DNA of 64,000 bases from Cupriavidus taiwanensis (GCF_900250075.1 NZ_LT977070.1:2520794-2584793), one strand, 5' to 3'; shown: positions 9,614 through 18,588, counted from the first letter of the stretch. Program-made: numbers and translations. Notes: a model not told the origin generated them from the sequence alone.

Positions 9614-10792
9614 CTACGCGGCAGGCTGCACCGAATACACCTGGCGCAGGTAGGCCAGGTAGCCGGGATCGTCGCACATGGTCTTTTCCGGCGTGTCCGA
9701 CAGCTTGGCCACCGGCTGCCCGTTACAGCGCACCATCTTCAGCACGATCTGCAGCGGCGTGTAGCCCAGGTCGTTGGTCAGGTTGGTGCCGACGCCGAAC
9801 GCCAGCCGGCAGCGGCCGTGGAAGCGCTGGTACAGCTCGATCACGCGCGGGATGTCGAGGCTGTCGCTGAAGATCAGCGTCTTGGTGCGCGGGTCGACGC
9901 GGTTGGCGGCGTAGTGGGCCACCATGCGCTCGCCCCACTGCAGCGGATCGCCGGAATCATGGCGCACGCCATCGAAGAGCTTGCAGAAATACAGGTCGAA
10001 GTCGCGCAGGAAGGCGTCGAAGCCATAGGTATCCGACAGCGCGATACCCAGGTCGCCGCGGTATTCGCGCGCCCAGCGTTCCAGCGCAAACACCTGCGAG
10101 TCGCGCAGCCGCGGCCCCAGCGCCTGGCAGGCCTGCAGGTATTCGTGCGCCATCGTGCCCAGCGGCACCATATTGTGCAGTCGCGCGAAGTGGACATTGC
10201 TGGTGCCGGCCAGCTGCGGGCCCAGCAGGCGCCGCATGGTCAGCAGCACCTCTTCCTGCCAGTCGCGCGAGAAACGCCGGCGCGTGCCGTAGTCGGCGAT
10301 CACGCAATCGGCCAGCTCGGGCGTCTTCAGCAACGCCAGCTTGGTTTCCAGCCGGCGGCGGCCTTCGGCCAGGTCGGGCTCGGGCTGGCTGCGGCGGAAA
10401 TAGACTTCGTTGACGATGGCCAGCACCGGCACCTCGAACAGGATGGTGTGCAGCCACGGGCCGGTGATGGCAATCTCGATCTCGCCGTTACCCTGCGGCG
10501 ACGGGCGCACCGAGACATATTTCTCGTTGAGGTGGAACAGTCCGAGAAAATCGACGAAGTCGCTCTTGATAAAGCGCAGGCCGCGCAGGTAGGCCAGTTC
10601 GTCGTCAGTGAAGCGCAGCTGGCACAGGTGCGCCACCTCGGCGCGGATCTCGTCGATATACGGGGTCAGGTCGATACCCGCGTTGCGGCACTTGAAGCGG
10701 TATTCCACTTGCGCCTGCGGGAACTGATGCAGCACCACCTGCATCATCGTGAATTTGTACAGGTCGGTGTCGAGCAGGGACTGGATGATCAT
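9614..10792 (-). CDS. pncB: Nicotinate phosphoribosyltransferase
   Basis: Catalyses ATP-dependent formation of nicotinate mononucleotide from nicotinate and PRPP, the entry step of the NAD salvage pathway. The 392-aa length and motifs are typical: DLYKFTM at the N-terminus, SNVHFAR in the middle, the autophosphorylated histidine at His216 in GTMAHEYLQ, and the phosphate-binding segment RHDSGDP. It is followed after 84 bases by the lutC-like gene in the same direction. Confidence 0.96.
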   Translation of the reverse strand: MIIQSLLDTDLYKFTMMQVVLHQFPQAQVEYRFKCRNAGIDLTPYIDEIRAEVAHLCQLRFTDDELAYLRGLRFIKSDFVDFLGLFHLNEKYVSVRPSPQGNGEIEIAITGPWLHTILFEVPVLAIVNEVYFRRSQPEPDLAEGRRRLETKLALLKTPELADCVIADYGTRRRFSRDWQEEVLLTMRRLLGPQLAGTSNVHFARLHNMVPLGTMAHEYLQACQALGPRLRDSQVFALERWAREYRGDLGIALSDTYGFDAFLRDFDLYFCKLFDGVRHDSGDPLQWGERMVAHYAANRVDPRTKTLIFSDSLDIPRVIELYQRFHGRCRLAFGVGTNLTNDLGYTPLQIVLKMVRCNGQPVAKLSDTPEKTMCDDPGYLAYLRQVYSVQPAA

Positions 10793-11159
10793 AACGGGCC
10801 AGACGGCGATGCCGGGGTCAGAACGCCATGCTACCTGAAGTCTGCCCGCTGCCGGCTGGCGTGGTGCTGCCGCGCGGCATGCCGGCGAACAGACAAAGCT
10901 GCCAGCCGGCCGCCCTGCGTTAAATCAAAAGTACATAAAGAAATAAGAAAACTATCTGATCCGGCTATATAGACTCGCTATCCTTGCCAGAAGGCTCGGC
11001 TACAATACCGGTTTCCGAAAGGCCTCGGCCGGCGCTCGCCCCGCCCATGCTGCCCTGCGGCACGCGGGCACTCCCATGTGATGGATGCGGCGCGTCTCGC
11101 CGGCAAGAAGCGGCCCCACAGTTTCCCATTAAAAGCCGACCCGTTTTCCTGGAACCGAA
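10793..11159. other. Intergenic region between divergent pncB and fdxA
   Basis: No gene is supported here; an open frame on the minus strand (10965-11528) is an antisense shadow of fdxA. The notable content is a strongly AT-rich stretch at about 10920-10985 that contrasts with the surrounding high GC. A TACAAT hexamer at 11000-11005 could be a -10 element for fdxA, but I find no convincing -35 partner. Confidence 0.5.
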
Positions 11160-11483
11160 ATGACTCACGTTGTCACCGAATCCTGCATCCGTTGCCGCTA
11201 CACAGACTGCGTTGACGTGTGTCCGGTCGATTGTTTCCGCGAAGGCCCGAACTTCCTGGCCATCGACCCGGATGAGTGCATCGACTGCGCCGTGTGCGTG
11301 GCCGAATGCCCGGTGAACGCCATTTACGCCGAGGAAGACGTGCCGGGCGACCAGCAGCAGTTCATCGAGCTGAATGCCGAACTCGCGCGCGCCTGGCCTT
11401 CCATCACCAAGACCAAGGCCCCGCTGGCCGAGGCCGAGGAATGGAAGGACGCCACCGACAAGCTGCAGTACCTGGAGCGCTGA
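11160..11483 (+). CDS. fdxA: 7Fe ferredoxin (3Fe-4S / 4Fe-4S)
   Basis: Small cytosolic electron carrier of 107 aa. Cysteines at 9, 12, 17, 21, 25, 40, 43, 46 and 50 reproduce the Azotobacter FdI pattern shifted by one residue, in which Cys9/17/50 would hold the 3Fe-4S cluster and Cys21/40/43/46 the 4Fe-4S cluster. The longer C-terminal half without cysteines is typical of this class. It lies 86 bases upstream of a ferredoxin-NADP reductase gene, a plausible redox partner. Confidence 0.95.
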   Translation: MTHVVTESCIRCRYTDCVDVCPVDCFREGPNFLAIDPDECIDCAVCVAECPVNAIYAEEDVPGDQQQFIELNAELARAWPSITKTKAPLAEAEEWKDATDKLQYLER

Positions 11484-11569
11484 GCGCACAGGGCAGCATA
11501 GAAAGCCGTCCCCACGCGCTTTCCGCAATGCCGGGCACCCGCGTGCCCAACCAACGTATCAGGACGAAT

Positions 11570-12679
11570 ATGGACTTGAGCATTCCAAATCCCGTTGCCG
11601 ACACGACCAGGCAGGTCGAGGGCGGCAGCCCCGCGGGCGGCCAGCCGCTGGAAATCGACGCGCTGATCGTCGGTGCCGGCCCGGTAGGCCTGTTCCAGGT
11701 GTTCGAACTGGGCCTGCTCGAAATCAAGGCCCACGTCATCGATTCCCTGAAGGTCGTTGGCGGCCAGTGCGTCGAGCTGTATCCGGACAAGCCCATCTAC
11801 GATATTCCGGCCGTGCCCAGCTGCACCGGCCAGGAACTGACCGACAACCTGCTCAAGCAGATCGAGCCGTTCGAGCCCACCTTCCACCTGGGCCAGGAAG
11901 TCTCCGTGGTCGAGCGCCGTGAAGACGGCCGCTTCTTCGTCGAGACCTCGCTCGGCACGCGCTTCATCACCAAGACCATTTTCATCGCCGCCGGCGTGGG
12001 CTCGTTCCAGCCGCGCACGCTGAAGGTCGACGGCATCGACAAGTTCGACGGCAAGCAACTGTTCTACCGCGTCAAGGACCCGAGCCGCTTCCACGGCCGC
12101 AACCTGGTGATCGTCGGCGGCGGCGACTCGGCGCTGGACTGGACCCTGGACCTGGTCGGCAAGGCCGAGTCGGTGGTGATGATCCACCGCCGCGACGGCT
12201 TCCGCGCCGCGCCCGCGTCGGTCGCCAAGATGAAGGAACTGTGCGAGCAGTTGGAAATGCAGTTCGTGGTCGGACAGATCAGCGGCTACGAAGAGAAGGA
12301 CGGCGTGCTCACCGAGATCAAGGTGAGCGGCGCCGACGGCGTGACCCGCCGCCTGCCGCTGGACGACCTGCTGGTGTTCTTCGGGCTGTCGCCCAAGCTG
12401 GGCCCGATCGCCGAATGGGGCCTGGACCTTGAGCGCAAGCAGATCAAGGTGGACACGGAGAAATTCCAGACCAATATCCCCGGCATCTTCGCGGTCGGCG
12501 ATATCAACACCTACCCCGGCAAGAAGAAGCTGATCCTGTCGGGCTTCCACGAGGCCGCGCTGGCTGCTTTCGGTGCTGCGCCGTATATCTTCCCGGAAAA
12601 GAAGATCCACATGCAGTACACCACCACCTCGCCGAAGCTGCACAAGGTGCTGGGCGTGGAATCGCCGGTGTTCGACTGA
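11570..12679 (+). CDS. Ferredoxin--NADP reductase, thioredoxin-reductase-like type
   Basis: FAD enzyme transferring electrons between NADPH and ferredoxin. The ATG at 11570 gives 369 aa; the frame is open further upstream through fdxA but that part is not coding. The FAD-binding motif GAGPVG is near residue 35, an NADPH-binding GGGDSALDW segment in the middle and [21 protein letters not shown] near the C-terminus binds the flavin. The CxxC pair of true thioredoxin reductases is absent, which fits the YumC-type reductases. Its neighbour fdxA is a likely substrate. Confidence 0.93.
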   Translation: MDLSIPNPVADTTRQVEGGSPAGGQPLEIDALIVGAGPVGLFQVFELGLLEIKAHVIDSLKVVGGQCVELYPDKPIYDIPAVPSCTGQELTDNLLKQIEPFEPTFHLGQEVSVVERREDGRFFVETSLGTRFITKTIFIAAGVGSFQPRTLKVDGIDKFDGKQLFYRVKDPSRFHGRNLVIVGGGDSALDWTLDLVGKAESVVMIHRRDGFRAAPASVAKMKELCEQLEMQFVVGQISGYEEKDGVLTEIKVSGADGVTRRLPLDDLLVFFGLSPKLGPIAEWGLDLERKQIKVDTEKFQTNIPGIFAVGDINTYPGKKKLILSGFHEAALAAFGAAPYIFPEKKIHMQYTTTSPKLHKVLGVESPVFD

Positions 12680-12697
12680 CCGGCCATGGCCCCACGG

Positions 12698-12725
12698 AAA
12701 AAAGCCGCCGCAAGGCGGTTTTTTT
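12698..12725 (+). terminator. Rho-independent terminator after ferredoxin--NADP reductase
   Basis: Stem GCCGCC / GGCGG with a GCAA-type loop, flanked by A-tract and a run of seven T. It starts 18 bases after the stop codon. Confidence 0.85.
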
Positions 12726-12874
12726 CTGGCACAAAGCCGGAACCGTCGCTATAATGCGGCCTCGCTGTTCAGCGCCACGGTCCCGGGCCGGCAACCAGCC
12801 ACCCTGCACCACGCGCCAGCAAGCCAGCCTTCGCCGCGCCCCTCCCCTGACAGGAAGTTAATGTCGAAAGGGTG

Positions 12875-12904
12875 TTGACGAAGAAAAGAGAAACTGGCTA
12901 TAAT
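12875..12904 (+). promoter_or_regulatory. Sigma-70 promoter of tRNA-Asn
   Basis: TTGACG, 18 bases, TATAAT, ending 15 bases before the first base of the tRNA. A second TATAAT lies further upstream at 12750-12755 but has no clear -35. Confidence 0.8.
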
Positions 12905-12919
12905 CTCTCTCTCAGCTGT

Positions 12920-12995
12920 TCCCCGATAGCTCAGTCGGTAGAGCGACGGACTGTTAATCCGCAGGTCCCTGGTTCGAGCCCAGGTCGGGGAGCCA
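12920..12995 (+). tRNA. tRNA-Asn (GTT)
   Basis: A complete cloverleaf of 76 bases including an encoded CCA. The acceptor stem TCCCCGA pairs with TCGGGGA, the D arm has GCTCAGTCGGTAGAGC, the anticodon loop CTGTTAA gives anticodon GTT, and the T arm is CCTGG-TTCGAGC-CCAGG. The top pair of the anticodon stem is an A/C mismatch. It has its own promoter upstream and a terminator 10 bases downstream. Confidence 0.98.
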
Positions 12996-13005
12996 ACCGA
13001 TACGG

Positions 13006-13034
13006 AAGCCCGGTGCAAACGCACCGGGCTTTTT
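13006..13034 (+). terminator. Rho-independent terminator after tRNA-Asn
   Basis: Stem AAGCCCGGTGC / GCACCGGGCTT with an AAAC loop followed by T residues, directly downstream of the tRNA. Confidence 0.9.
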
Positions 13035-13092
13035 CGTTTGTGGGTCGCAAGTGGCTTTGGTTCGGGGCTGCCGCAGCGCCCCGCCCCTTGTT

Positions 13093-13860
13093 TTACTCCT
13101 GCAGCGTAGCGCCGGCGGCCTTCAGCGCCACGACGATCGCCTCTGCATTGGCCTCGACCCGGTGCAGCGGCCCAGCCACCGACATCCCGTAGACAACGCC
13201 GCCGAGCGATACCGGCATCGCGATGGCCCCCAGGTCGGGGAACGACTCGCCGAAATTCGGATACCACCCCTGCGCCTGCCATTGCTGCATCGCCGCCTCG
13301 AATACCCGCAGCGAGTCCACCGTGCGGCCGGTGCGCGACGCAAAGGAAGCGCCCGCCAGCAATTCCGCGCGGCTTTCCCTGGTCATGGTGCCGAGGATGG
13401 CGCGGCCGATGGAATTCACATGCGCGTCGCGCAGTTCGCCCGGCGCGGCGATATAGCGCACCGGGTTGGGGGATTCACGCACCTCCAGATACAGCACGCG
13501 CCCGTCGTCCTGCAGCTTGCCGAACACCACGGTCTCGCCGGTGGTGTCGCGCAGCGATTCCAGCACCGGCTGCACGCGCTCCAGCAGCGGATCGTTGCGG
13601 GCGATGCGTTGCGCGATATCGAGCAGCCGGCGGGTCGGATAGTAGCCCTGGCGGCGCCCGGTCTCGTACAGATAGCCCAGCGACGCCAGCGTGCGGATCA
13701 GCCCCAGGCAGCTCGACATCGGCGCGCCCAGCAGCTTGGCCAGTTCGGTCAGTGTCAGCGAGCGCCCTTCGCGCGCATAGATTTCCATGATCTCGATCAC
13801 GCGCAGCGCCGTCTTGACGCTGCCGTAACCGGACTTCTCCGCCGCTTCGTTTGCTGCCAT
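13093..13860 (-). CDS. IclR family transcriptional regulator
   Basis: DNA-binding regulator of 255 aa: an N-terminal winged helix-turn-helix (about residues 15-75, with LTLTELAKLLGAPMSSCLGL) and a C-terminal IclR effector domain (about 90-250, with HVNSIGRAILG and AIAMPV). The ATG at 13860 was chosen although the frame runs open for over a thousand codons upstream; that extension is a shadow of the two enzyme genes. It is the last gene of the cupin-Bug-dehydrogenase-CoA transferase operon, 59 bases after the CoA transferase, and probably controls it in response to the substrate or its CoA ester. Confidence 0.92.
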   Translation of the reverse strand: MAANEAAEKSGYGSVKTALRVIEIMEIYAREGRSLTLTELAKLLGAPMSSCLGLIRTLASLGYLYETGRRQGYYPTRRLLDIAQRIARNDPLLERVQPVLESLRDTTGETVVFGKLQDDGRVLYLEVRESPNPVRYIAAPGELRDAHVNSIGRAILGTMTRESRAELLAGASFASRTGRTVDSLRVFEAAMQQWQAQGWYPNFGESFPDLGAIAMPVSLGGVVYGMSVAGPLHRVEANAEAIVVALKAAGATLQE

Positions 13861-13919
13861 CGTTGGCTTCCTCGACTTCAGTATCCGTTGGCCGGGATTG
13901 TACGCGGCGGCAGCGCGGG

Positions 13920-15080
13920 TCAGTCCTCCTGACCGGCGGCTGGCGGCAAGGCCTGCGGCCAGCTGCGGATATTGCCGGGCGTGCGAGAGAAGCGCGTGGG
14001 AATGCCCACGCCGCGCAGGCGCCCTTCGCTCGGATGGTCGTATTCGAACATCATGCCGGTGGCGCGCAGGTGCGGGTCGTCGGCGAGGCTGTCGAAATGC
14101 GGCACCTCGCTGTGCGGGATGTCGGCATCGCGCAGCAGCGCCAGCCATGCGGCGGTGGTGCGCTGCGCGACGATCTCGGCCAGCGTGGCATAGAGCGCGT
14201 CGATATTGGCGCTGCGCGCGGCCGGCGTGGCGTAGCGCGGATCGCTGGCCAGCGGCGCATGGCCGGAGACATCGAAGAAGCGCTGCCATTGCGCGCTGGT
14301 GTACGGCAGCAGCGCGATATGCCCGTCGCGGGTGCGGTACGGCTTGCGGTGCAGCGACATCACGCGCGGATAGCCGGCCGGCCCGAGCGGCGGCACGAAG
14401 GTCTGCCCGGCCAGCTGTTCCGTGGCCAGGAACGACACCAGCGTTTCGAACATCGGCACCTCGATGGCCTGGCCGCGGCCGGAGCGCTCGCGCTCGTACA
14501 GCGCCATCGGGATCGCATAGGCCACGGTCAGCCCGGCGACCTTGTCGGCGAGGATGGTGTTGACGTACTGCGGCCCTTCGTTCGAGTTGGCGCCCTGGAA
14601 CTGCGCCATGCCGCTGCGCGCCTGGATGATGTCGTCGAACGCGGGCGCGCCGGCGTACGGCCCTGACTCCGAATAACCATAGGCACCGCAGTAGATCAGC
14701 CGCGGATGGTCCGCGCACAGCGAGGCATAGTCCAGCCCGAGCTTGCGCAGCGACTGCGGCCGCACGTTCGAGACAAAGACGTCGGCGCCGGCGATCAGCG
14801 CCTTCAGCGCCGCCAGGTCGTCGGGCTGCTTCACGTCCAGCACCACGAACTGCTTGTTGCGGTTCAGGTTCAGGAAGCTGGCGCCCATGGCGGCGTGCCG
14901 CGCCGGCTCGGCATGGCGGAACACATCGCCCGCCGGCGGCTCGACCTTGATCACCTCGGCGCCCATGTCGCCGAGGATCTGGGTGGCATACGGCCCCATC
15001 GCCACCGAGGTCATGTCGATCACGCGGATTCCGGCCAGCGGCCCGGTCGGCGCACTGCCCTGCACTGGCTTGTCTTGCAT
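13920..15080 (-). CDS. Class III CoA transferase (CaiB/BaiF family)
   Basis: Moves CoA between carboxylic acids. The 386-aa product opens with LAGIRVIDMTSVAMGPYATQ and GDMGAEVIKVEPPAGD, the family's nucleotide/CoA-binding start, and continues with NKQFVVLDVKQPDD and YGYSESGPYAG. It lies 12 bases downstream of an acyl-CoA dehydrogenase gene, so the pair probably activates a substrate to its CoA thioester and then oxidises or reduces it. The substrate cannot be read from sequence. Confidence 0.92.
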   Translation of the reverse strand: MQDKPVQGSAPTGPLAGIRVIDMTSVAMGPYATQILGDMGAEVIKVEPPAGDVFRHAEPARHAAMGASFLNLNRNKQFVVLDVKQPDDLAALKALIAGADVFVSNVRPQSLRKLGLDYASLCADHPRLIYCGAYGYSESGPYAGAPAFDDIIQARSGMAQFQGANSNEGPQYVNTILADKVAGLTVAYAIPMALYERERSGRGQAIEVPMFETLVSFLATEQLAGQTFVPPLGPAGYPRVMSLHRKPYRTRDGHIALLPYTSAQWQRFFDVSGHAPLASDPRYATPAARSANIDALYATLAEIVAQRTTAAWLALLRDADIPHSEVPHFDSLADDPHLRATGMMFEYDHPSEGRLRGVGIPTRFSRTPGNIRSWPQALPPAAGQED

Positions 15081-15092
15081 CGCCGCTCCCGC

Positions 15093-16259
15093 TCAGTACG
15101 ACTTGGGCAAGCCCAGCACGCGCTCGGCGATAAAGCACAGGATCAGCTGCGGGCTGACCGGCGCGATGCGCGGGATATAGGACTCGCGCAGCAGCCGCTC
15201 GACCCGGTACTCGCGCGAGTAGCCCATGCCGCCCAGCGTCAGGATCGCGGTCTGGCAGGCATTGTGGCCGGCCTCGGCGGCGAGGTACTTGGCGGCATTG
15301 GCCTCGGCCCCGCACGACTGGCCCGCGTCGTAGCGCGCCGCGGCCTTGAGCATCATCAGGTTGGCCGACTCCAGCTGCATCCACGCCTGCGCCAGCGGAT
15401 GCTGCACGCCCTGGTTCATGCCGATGGGGCGGCCGAACACCACGCGCTCCTTGGCGTATTGGGTAGCGATGGCCAGCGCCGCGCGTCCCAGCCCGATGGC
15501 CTCGGCCGCGATCAGGATGCGCTCCGGATTGAGCCCGTGCAGGATGTACTCGAAGCCCTTGCCCTCTTCGCCGATGCGGTCTTCGTCGGGAATGAACAGG
15601 TCGTCGATAAACAGCATGTTGGTGTCGACGGCGGCGCGGCCCATCTTGTCGATCTCGCGGATCTCGATCTTGCTGCGGTCGACCCTGGTGTAGAACAGCG
15701 ACAGCCCTTCGGTCGACTTCTTCACCGACTCCAGCGGCGTGGTGCGCGCCAGCAGCAGCATGCGGTCGGCCACCTGCGCGGTCGAGATCCAGATCTTGCG
15801 GCCGCTCACCGAGTAGCCGCCCGGCACCTTGCGCGCAAAGGTCTTGAGCTTGGTGGTGTCCAGCCCGGCGTCGGGCTCGGTCACGCCGAAGCAGGCCTTC
15901 TCCTGGCCGGCGATCAGCGGCGGCAGGAAGCGGCCCTTCTGCGCGTCGGTGCCGAACACCACCACCGGGTTCAGGCCGAACACGTTCATGTGCACCGCCG
16001 ACGCGCCGGTCATGCCCGCGCCCGACTGCGAGATGGTCTGCATCACCAGCGCCGCTTCCAGGATGCCCAGCCCCGCGCCGCCGAAGGCCTCGGGCATGGC
16101 CACGCCGAGCCAGCCGCCTTCGCACAGCGTCTTGTAAAACTCATGCGGATAGGTGCCGGACTTGTCGAGGCGGTCCCAGTATTCCATGTCGAATTGCGCG
16201 CAGACCTGCTGCACCGCCTCGACGATGGAGGCCTGTTCTTCGGAGAGATCGAAATTCAT
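15093..16259 (-). CDS. Acyl-CoA dehydrogenase family flavoprotein
   Basis: FAD enzyme of 388 aa with the three-part acyl-CoA dehydrogenase fold: the N-terminal helical domain, the middle beta domain with CFGVTEPDAGLDTTKLKT and the substrate/FAD contact KIWISTAQVAD, and a C-terminal helical domain with LTLGGMGYSREYRVERLLRES. The catalytic glutamate commonly found in a YEGT motif after this segment is replaced here by APVS, so either another residue is the base or the reaction differs. It belongs to the operon with the CoA transferase downstream and the Bug receptor 40 bases upstream. Confidence 0.93.
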   Translation of the reverse strand: MNFDLSEEQASIVEAVQQVCAQFDMEYWDRLDKSGTYPHEFYKTLCEGGWLGVAMPEAFGGAGLGILEAALVMQTISQSGAGMTGASAVHMNVFGLNPVVVFGTDAQKGRFLPPLIAGQEKACFGVTEPDAGLDTTKLKTFARKVPGGYSVSGRKIWISTAQVADRMLLLARTTPLESVKKSTEGLSLFYTRVDRSKIEIREIDKMGRAAVDTNMLFIDDLFIPDEDRIGEEGKGFEYILHGLNPERILIAAEAIGLGRAALAIATQYAKERVVFGRPIGMNQGVQHPLAQAWMQLESANLMMLKAAARYDAGQSCGAEANAAKYLAAEAGHNACQTAILTLGGMGYSREYRVERLLRESYIPRIAPVSPQLILCFIAERVLGLPKSY

Positions 16260-16299
16260 CGCGTTACCTGCTTGCTGTCGTTGTCTGTTCGACGGTGTC

Positions 16300-17277
16300 T
16301 TATTCCGGCTGGATGCCTGCGTCCTTCACCAGCCGCGCCCACTTCTGCAACTCGGCCACGACGAACTGGTTGAGCTCGGCCGGCGTGCTGCCGAAGGGCT
16401 CGAAGCCGAGCGCGTGGAACTGTGCCGCATGCTGCTTGCTGGTGGCGATCGCGACCAGCTCGCGGTTCAGGCGCTCGACTACCGGGGCCGGCACTCCGGC
16501 CGGGCCGAACACGCCGTTCCACGAGGTCACGTCGAAACCCTTCAGTTCCGGCACGCTCGCCAGCGGCGGCAGGTCGGGCAGCAGCGCACTGCGCTGCGCG
16601 GTGGTGACCGCCAGCGCGCGCAGCTTGCCGGCGCGCACGTTGGCGATGCCGGCGGCAAAGTCGACGAACATGGCCTGCACCTGGCCGCCCATCACGTCGG
16701 TCATCGCCGGCGGCGTGCTCTTGTACGGCACGTGCAGCATCTTCAGCCCCGCCATCTTCGACAGCGTCGCGCCCGAGACGATGCCGGTGCTGTTGCCGCT
16801 GGCATAGGTCAGGCCCGGATGCGCCTTGGCGTAGTCGACGAACTCGCGCAGCGTCTTGACCGGCAGCGCCGGGTTGACCACCAGCATGAACGGCAGATTG
16901 CCCATGCGCGAGATCGGCGTGAAATCCTTGACCGGGTCATAGCGCAGCTGCTTCATCAGCGACGGGTTGGCCGAATGCGTGGTGTTGGTGGTCATGAACA
17001 GCGTATAGCCGTCGGCGGGCGCCTTGGCCACGAACTCGGCGGCGATGGTGCCGTTGGCGCCGGGCTTGTTGTCCACCACCACCGGCTGCTGCAGCGACTC
17101 GCCCAGGTATTTGGCGGTCAGGCGCGCCACGGCATCGGTGCCGCTGCCGGCGGCAAACGGCACCACCAGGCGCAGCGGCTTGGCGGGGAATTCATCGGCG
17201 GCCAGCGCCGGGTTGGCGGCCAGCGCCGCGCTGCAACCCAGCAACAGGCCGGCAAACGCGTTCTTGAAGGACTTCAC
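16300..17277 (-). CDS. Bug family periplasmic substrate-binding protein (tripartite tricarboxylate transporter type)
   Basis: Periplasmic receptor of 325 aa with a signal peptide (cleavage expected after ANPALA, about residue 26) and the Bug/TctC fold. Family hallmarks include KPLRLVVPFAAGSGTDAVAR at the N-terminus, VVDNKPGANGTIAAEFVAKAPADG and the late WNGVFGPAGVPAPVV segment. These receptors bind carboxylates; no TctA/TctB membrane subunits are nearby, as is usual for the very numerous Bug proteins of Cupriavidus and Bordetella. Position between the cupin and dehydrogenase genes suggests it captures the acid degraded by this operon. Confidence 0.94.
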   Translation of the reverse strand: MKSFKNAFAGLLLGCSAALAANPALAADEFPAKPLRLVVPFAAGSGTDAVARLTAKYLGESLQQPVVVDNKPGANGTIAAEFVAKAPADGYTLFMTTNTTHSANPSLMKQLRYDPVKDFTPISRMGNLPFMLVVNPALPVKTLREFVDYAKAHPGLTYASGNSTGIVSGATLSKMAGLKMLHVPYKSTPPAMTDVMGGQVQAMFVDFAAGIANVRAGKLRALAVTTAQRSALLPDLPPLASVPELKGFDVTSWNGVFGPAGVPAPVVERLNRELVAIATSKQHAAQFHALGFEPFGSTPAELNQFVVAELQKWARLVKDAGIQPE

Positions 17278-17324
17278 GGTGGTTGTCTCCTGTCGTTATG
17301 TGCCCTGCCCGTGAGCGCCGCCGG

Positions 17325-17714
17325 TCAGGCAGGCCGTATCACGCGGTCAGGGGATTCCTCGTAGGGCGGGGAATAGATCACCAGAATCTTCGCCGGCTCG
17401 TCGCTGACCACCGTGAAGACATGCATCTGGTCCGGCGGGAAGAAACAGCAGTCGCCCGGACCCAGCTCGCGGCGCTGGCCGCCGACCTCGGCAACGGCGC
17501 GTCCTTCGAGCACGTAGCAGACCTGCTCGATGCCGGGATGCGCGTGCGGCAGCGCGCCCTTGCCCTTCTCGATGGTGCCGTGGATCACTTCCAGGTGGCG
17601 CGAACCGACCGTTTCCGGCGCGATCAGCCGGCGGTTGAGCGTGCCGACATGGTTGGCGGGGTGGTAGCCCTCGACCTCCGCGGTCGAGATGAAATACACA
17701 GGTTGGTCGGGCAT
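17325..17714 (-). CDS. Small cupin-domain protein
   Basis: Single-domain cupin of 129 aa. Metal-binding cupin motif 1 is visible as GALPHAHPGIEQVCYVLEG and motif 2 as GDCCFFPPDQMHVF. The ATG at 17714 was chosen over one 15 bases upstream because an AGGAG sequence precedes it at a good distance. It is the first gene of the operon that continues into the Bug receptor and enzymes. Its job (isomerase, dioxygenase or sensor) is not deducible. Confidence 0.87.
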   Translation of the reverse strand: MPDQPVYFISTAEVEGYHPANHVGTLNRRLIAPETVGSRHLEVIHGTIEKGKGALPHAHPGIEQVCYVLEGRAVAEVGGQRRELGPGDCCFFPPDQMHVFTVVSDEPAKILVIYSPPYEESPDRVIRPA

Positions 17715-17726
17715 GCGGGTCTCCTG

Positions 17727-17767
17727 CATGAATTCATGTTTATGAATAACAGTTTATACACATGAAT
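17727..17767. promoter_or_regulatory. Cluster of ATGAAT/ATTCAT half-sites upstream of the cupin operon
   Basis: CATGAATTCATG at 17727-17738 is a perfect 12-base palindrome; ATTCAT at 17732-17737 and ATGAAT at 17742-17747 form a second inverted pair with a 4-base gap; another ATGAAT lies at 17762-17767. The segment is AT-rich and lies 13 bases upstream of the cupin start codon. It looks like an operator; the IclR regulator of the operon is the obvious candidate, but this is inference. Confidence 0.55.
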
Positions 17768-17892
17768 TTAACCGTCAAACGTTTTTTGGGGCGTTTGCGG
17801 GTTTACCGGGAGCGGATGGCATGGACGAGCGCCGCCCTCACGCAGCGCGTGATCGGTCGGAAACGGATGGTGTGAAGTGGGCTTCCCCGGGC

Positions 17893-18588
17893 TCAGCCGG
17901 CGAAGCGGTAACCCACGCCGACCTCGGTCAGCAGCCACGCCGGCTGGGCTGGGTCGGCCTCCAGCTTGTGCCGCAGGTGCCCCATGTAGACGCGCAGATA
18001 GTGGCTGCTGTCGGCATGGGACGGTCCCCACACTTCGCGCAGCAGCTCGCGGTGCGTCATGACCTTGCCGCGGTGCGCCAGCAGCACGGCAAGCAGGCGG
18101 TATTCGATCGGGGTCAGGTGCACCGCCTCGCCGCCGCGCGTGACCTGCCGGTTGGCGAGGTCGACGGCGACATCGCCGAACGCCACCTGCGCCCGCCCCT
18201 GCGCGCCGGCGCGCGCATGCCGGCGTAACAGCACACGCAGCCGCGCCACCAGTTCGCCCACGCCGAAGGGCTTGGTCAGGTAGTCGTCGGCGCCGGCGTC
18301 GAGCGCGCGGATCTTCTCGGTCTCGTCGGTGCGCGCCGACAGCACCAGCACCGGCACTTCGGTCCAGGTGCGCAACTCGCCGATCATCGACACGCCGTCG
18401 CCGTCGGGCAGGCCCAGGTCCAGGATCACCAGGTCGGGCTGGCGCGTGCCGGCCTCGATCAGGCCGCGCTGCAGCGTATCGGCCTCGTGCACGATGCAGC
18501 CCTCGTCCTGCAGCGCCGCGCGCACGAAGCGGCGGATATGGGGCTCGTCTTCCACCAGCAGCACCGTGGGCGAAAACTCGAATGGCAT
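17893..18588 (-). CDS. kdpE: Response regulator KdpE
   Basis: OmpR-type transcriptional activator of 231 aa that responds to K+ limitation or osmotic stress through KdpD. The receiver domain has the acidic pair Glu13/Asp14, phosphoacceptor Asp57 in VILDLGLPDGDG and Lys106 in YLTKPFG; the C-terminal winged helix carries LTPIEYRLLAVLLAHRG and YLRVYMGHLRHKLE. The ATG at 18588 gives the normal N-terminus; the frame upstream overlaps kdpD. It is the last gene of the kdp operon, and a close match to its operator lies upstream of that operon at 26655. Confidence 0.96.
   Translation of the reverse strand: MPFEFSPTVLLVEDEPHIRRFVRAALQDEGCIVHEADTLQRGLIEAGTRQPDLVILDLGLPDGDGVSMIGELRTWTEVPVLVLSARTDETEKIRALDAGADDYLTKPFGVGELVARLRVLLRRHARAGAQGRAQVAFGDVAVDLANRQVTRGGEAVHLTPIEYRLLAVLLAHRGKVMTHRELLREVWGPSHADSSHYLRVYMGHLRHKLEADPAQPAWLLTEVGVGYRFAG

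Noticed and set aside
10965..11528. 187-codon minus-strand frame over fdxA
   Set aside because: Antisense to a ferredoxin with all expected cysteines; no independent support.
12727..12741. TGGCAC resembling a sigma-54 -24 element
   Set aside because: The matching -12 TTGC element is absent and the site falls just after a terminator; a sigma-70 promoter is closer to the tRNA.
13861..16125. A 1010-codon frame running upstream of the IclR gene on the minus strand
   Set aside because: It overlaps the well-supported CoA transferase and acyl-CoA dehydrogenase genes in another frame; only the last 255 codons are a real protein.
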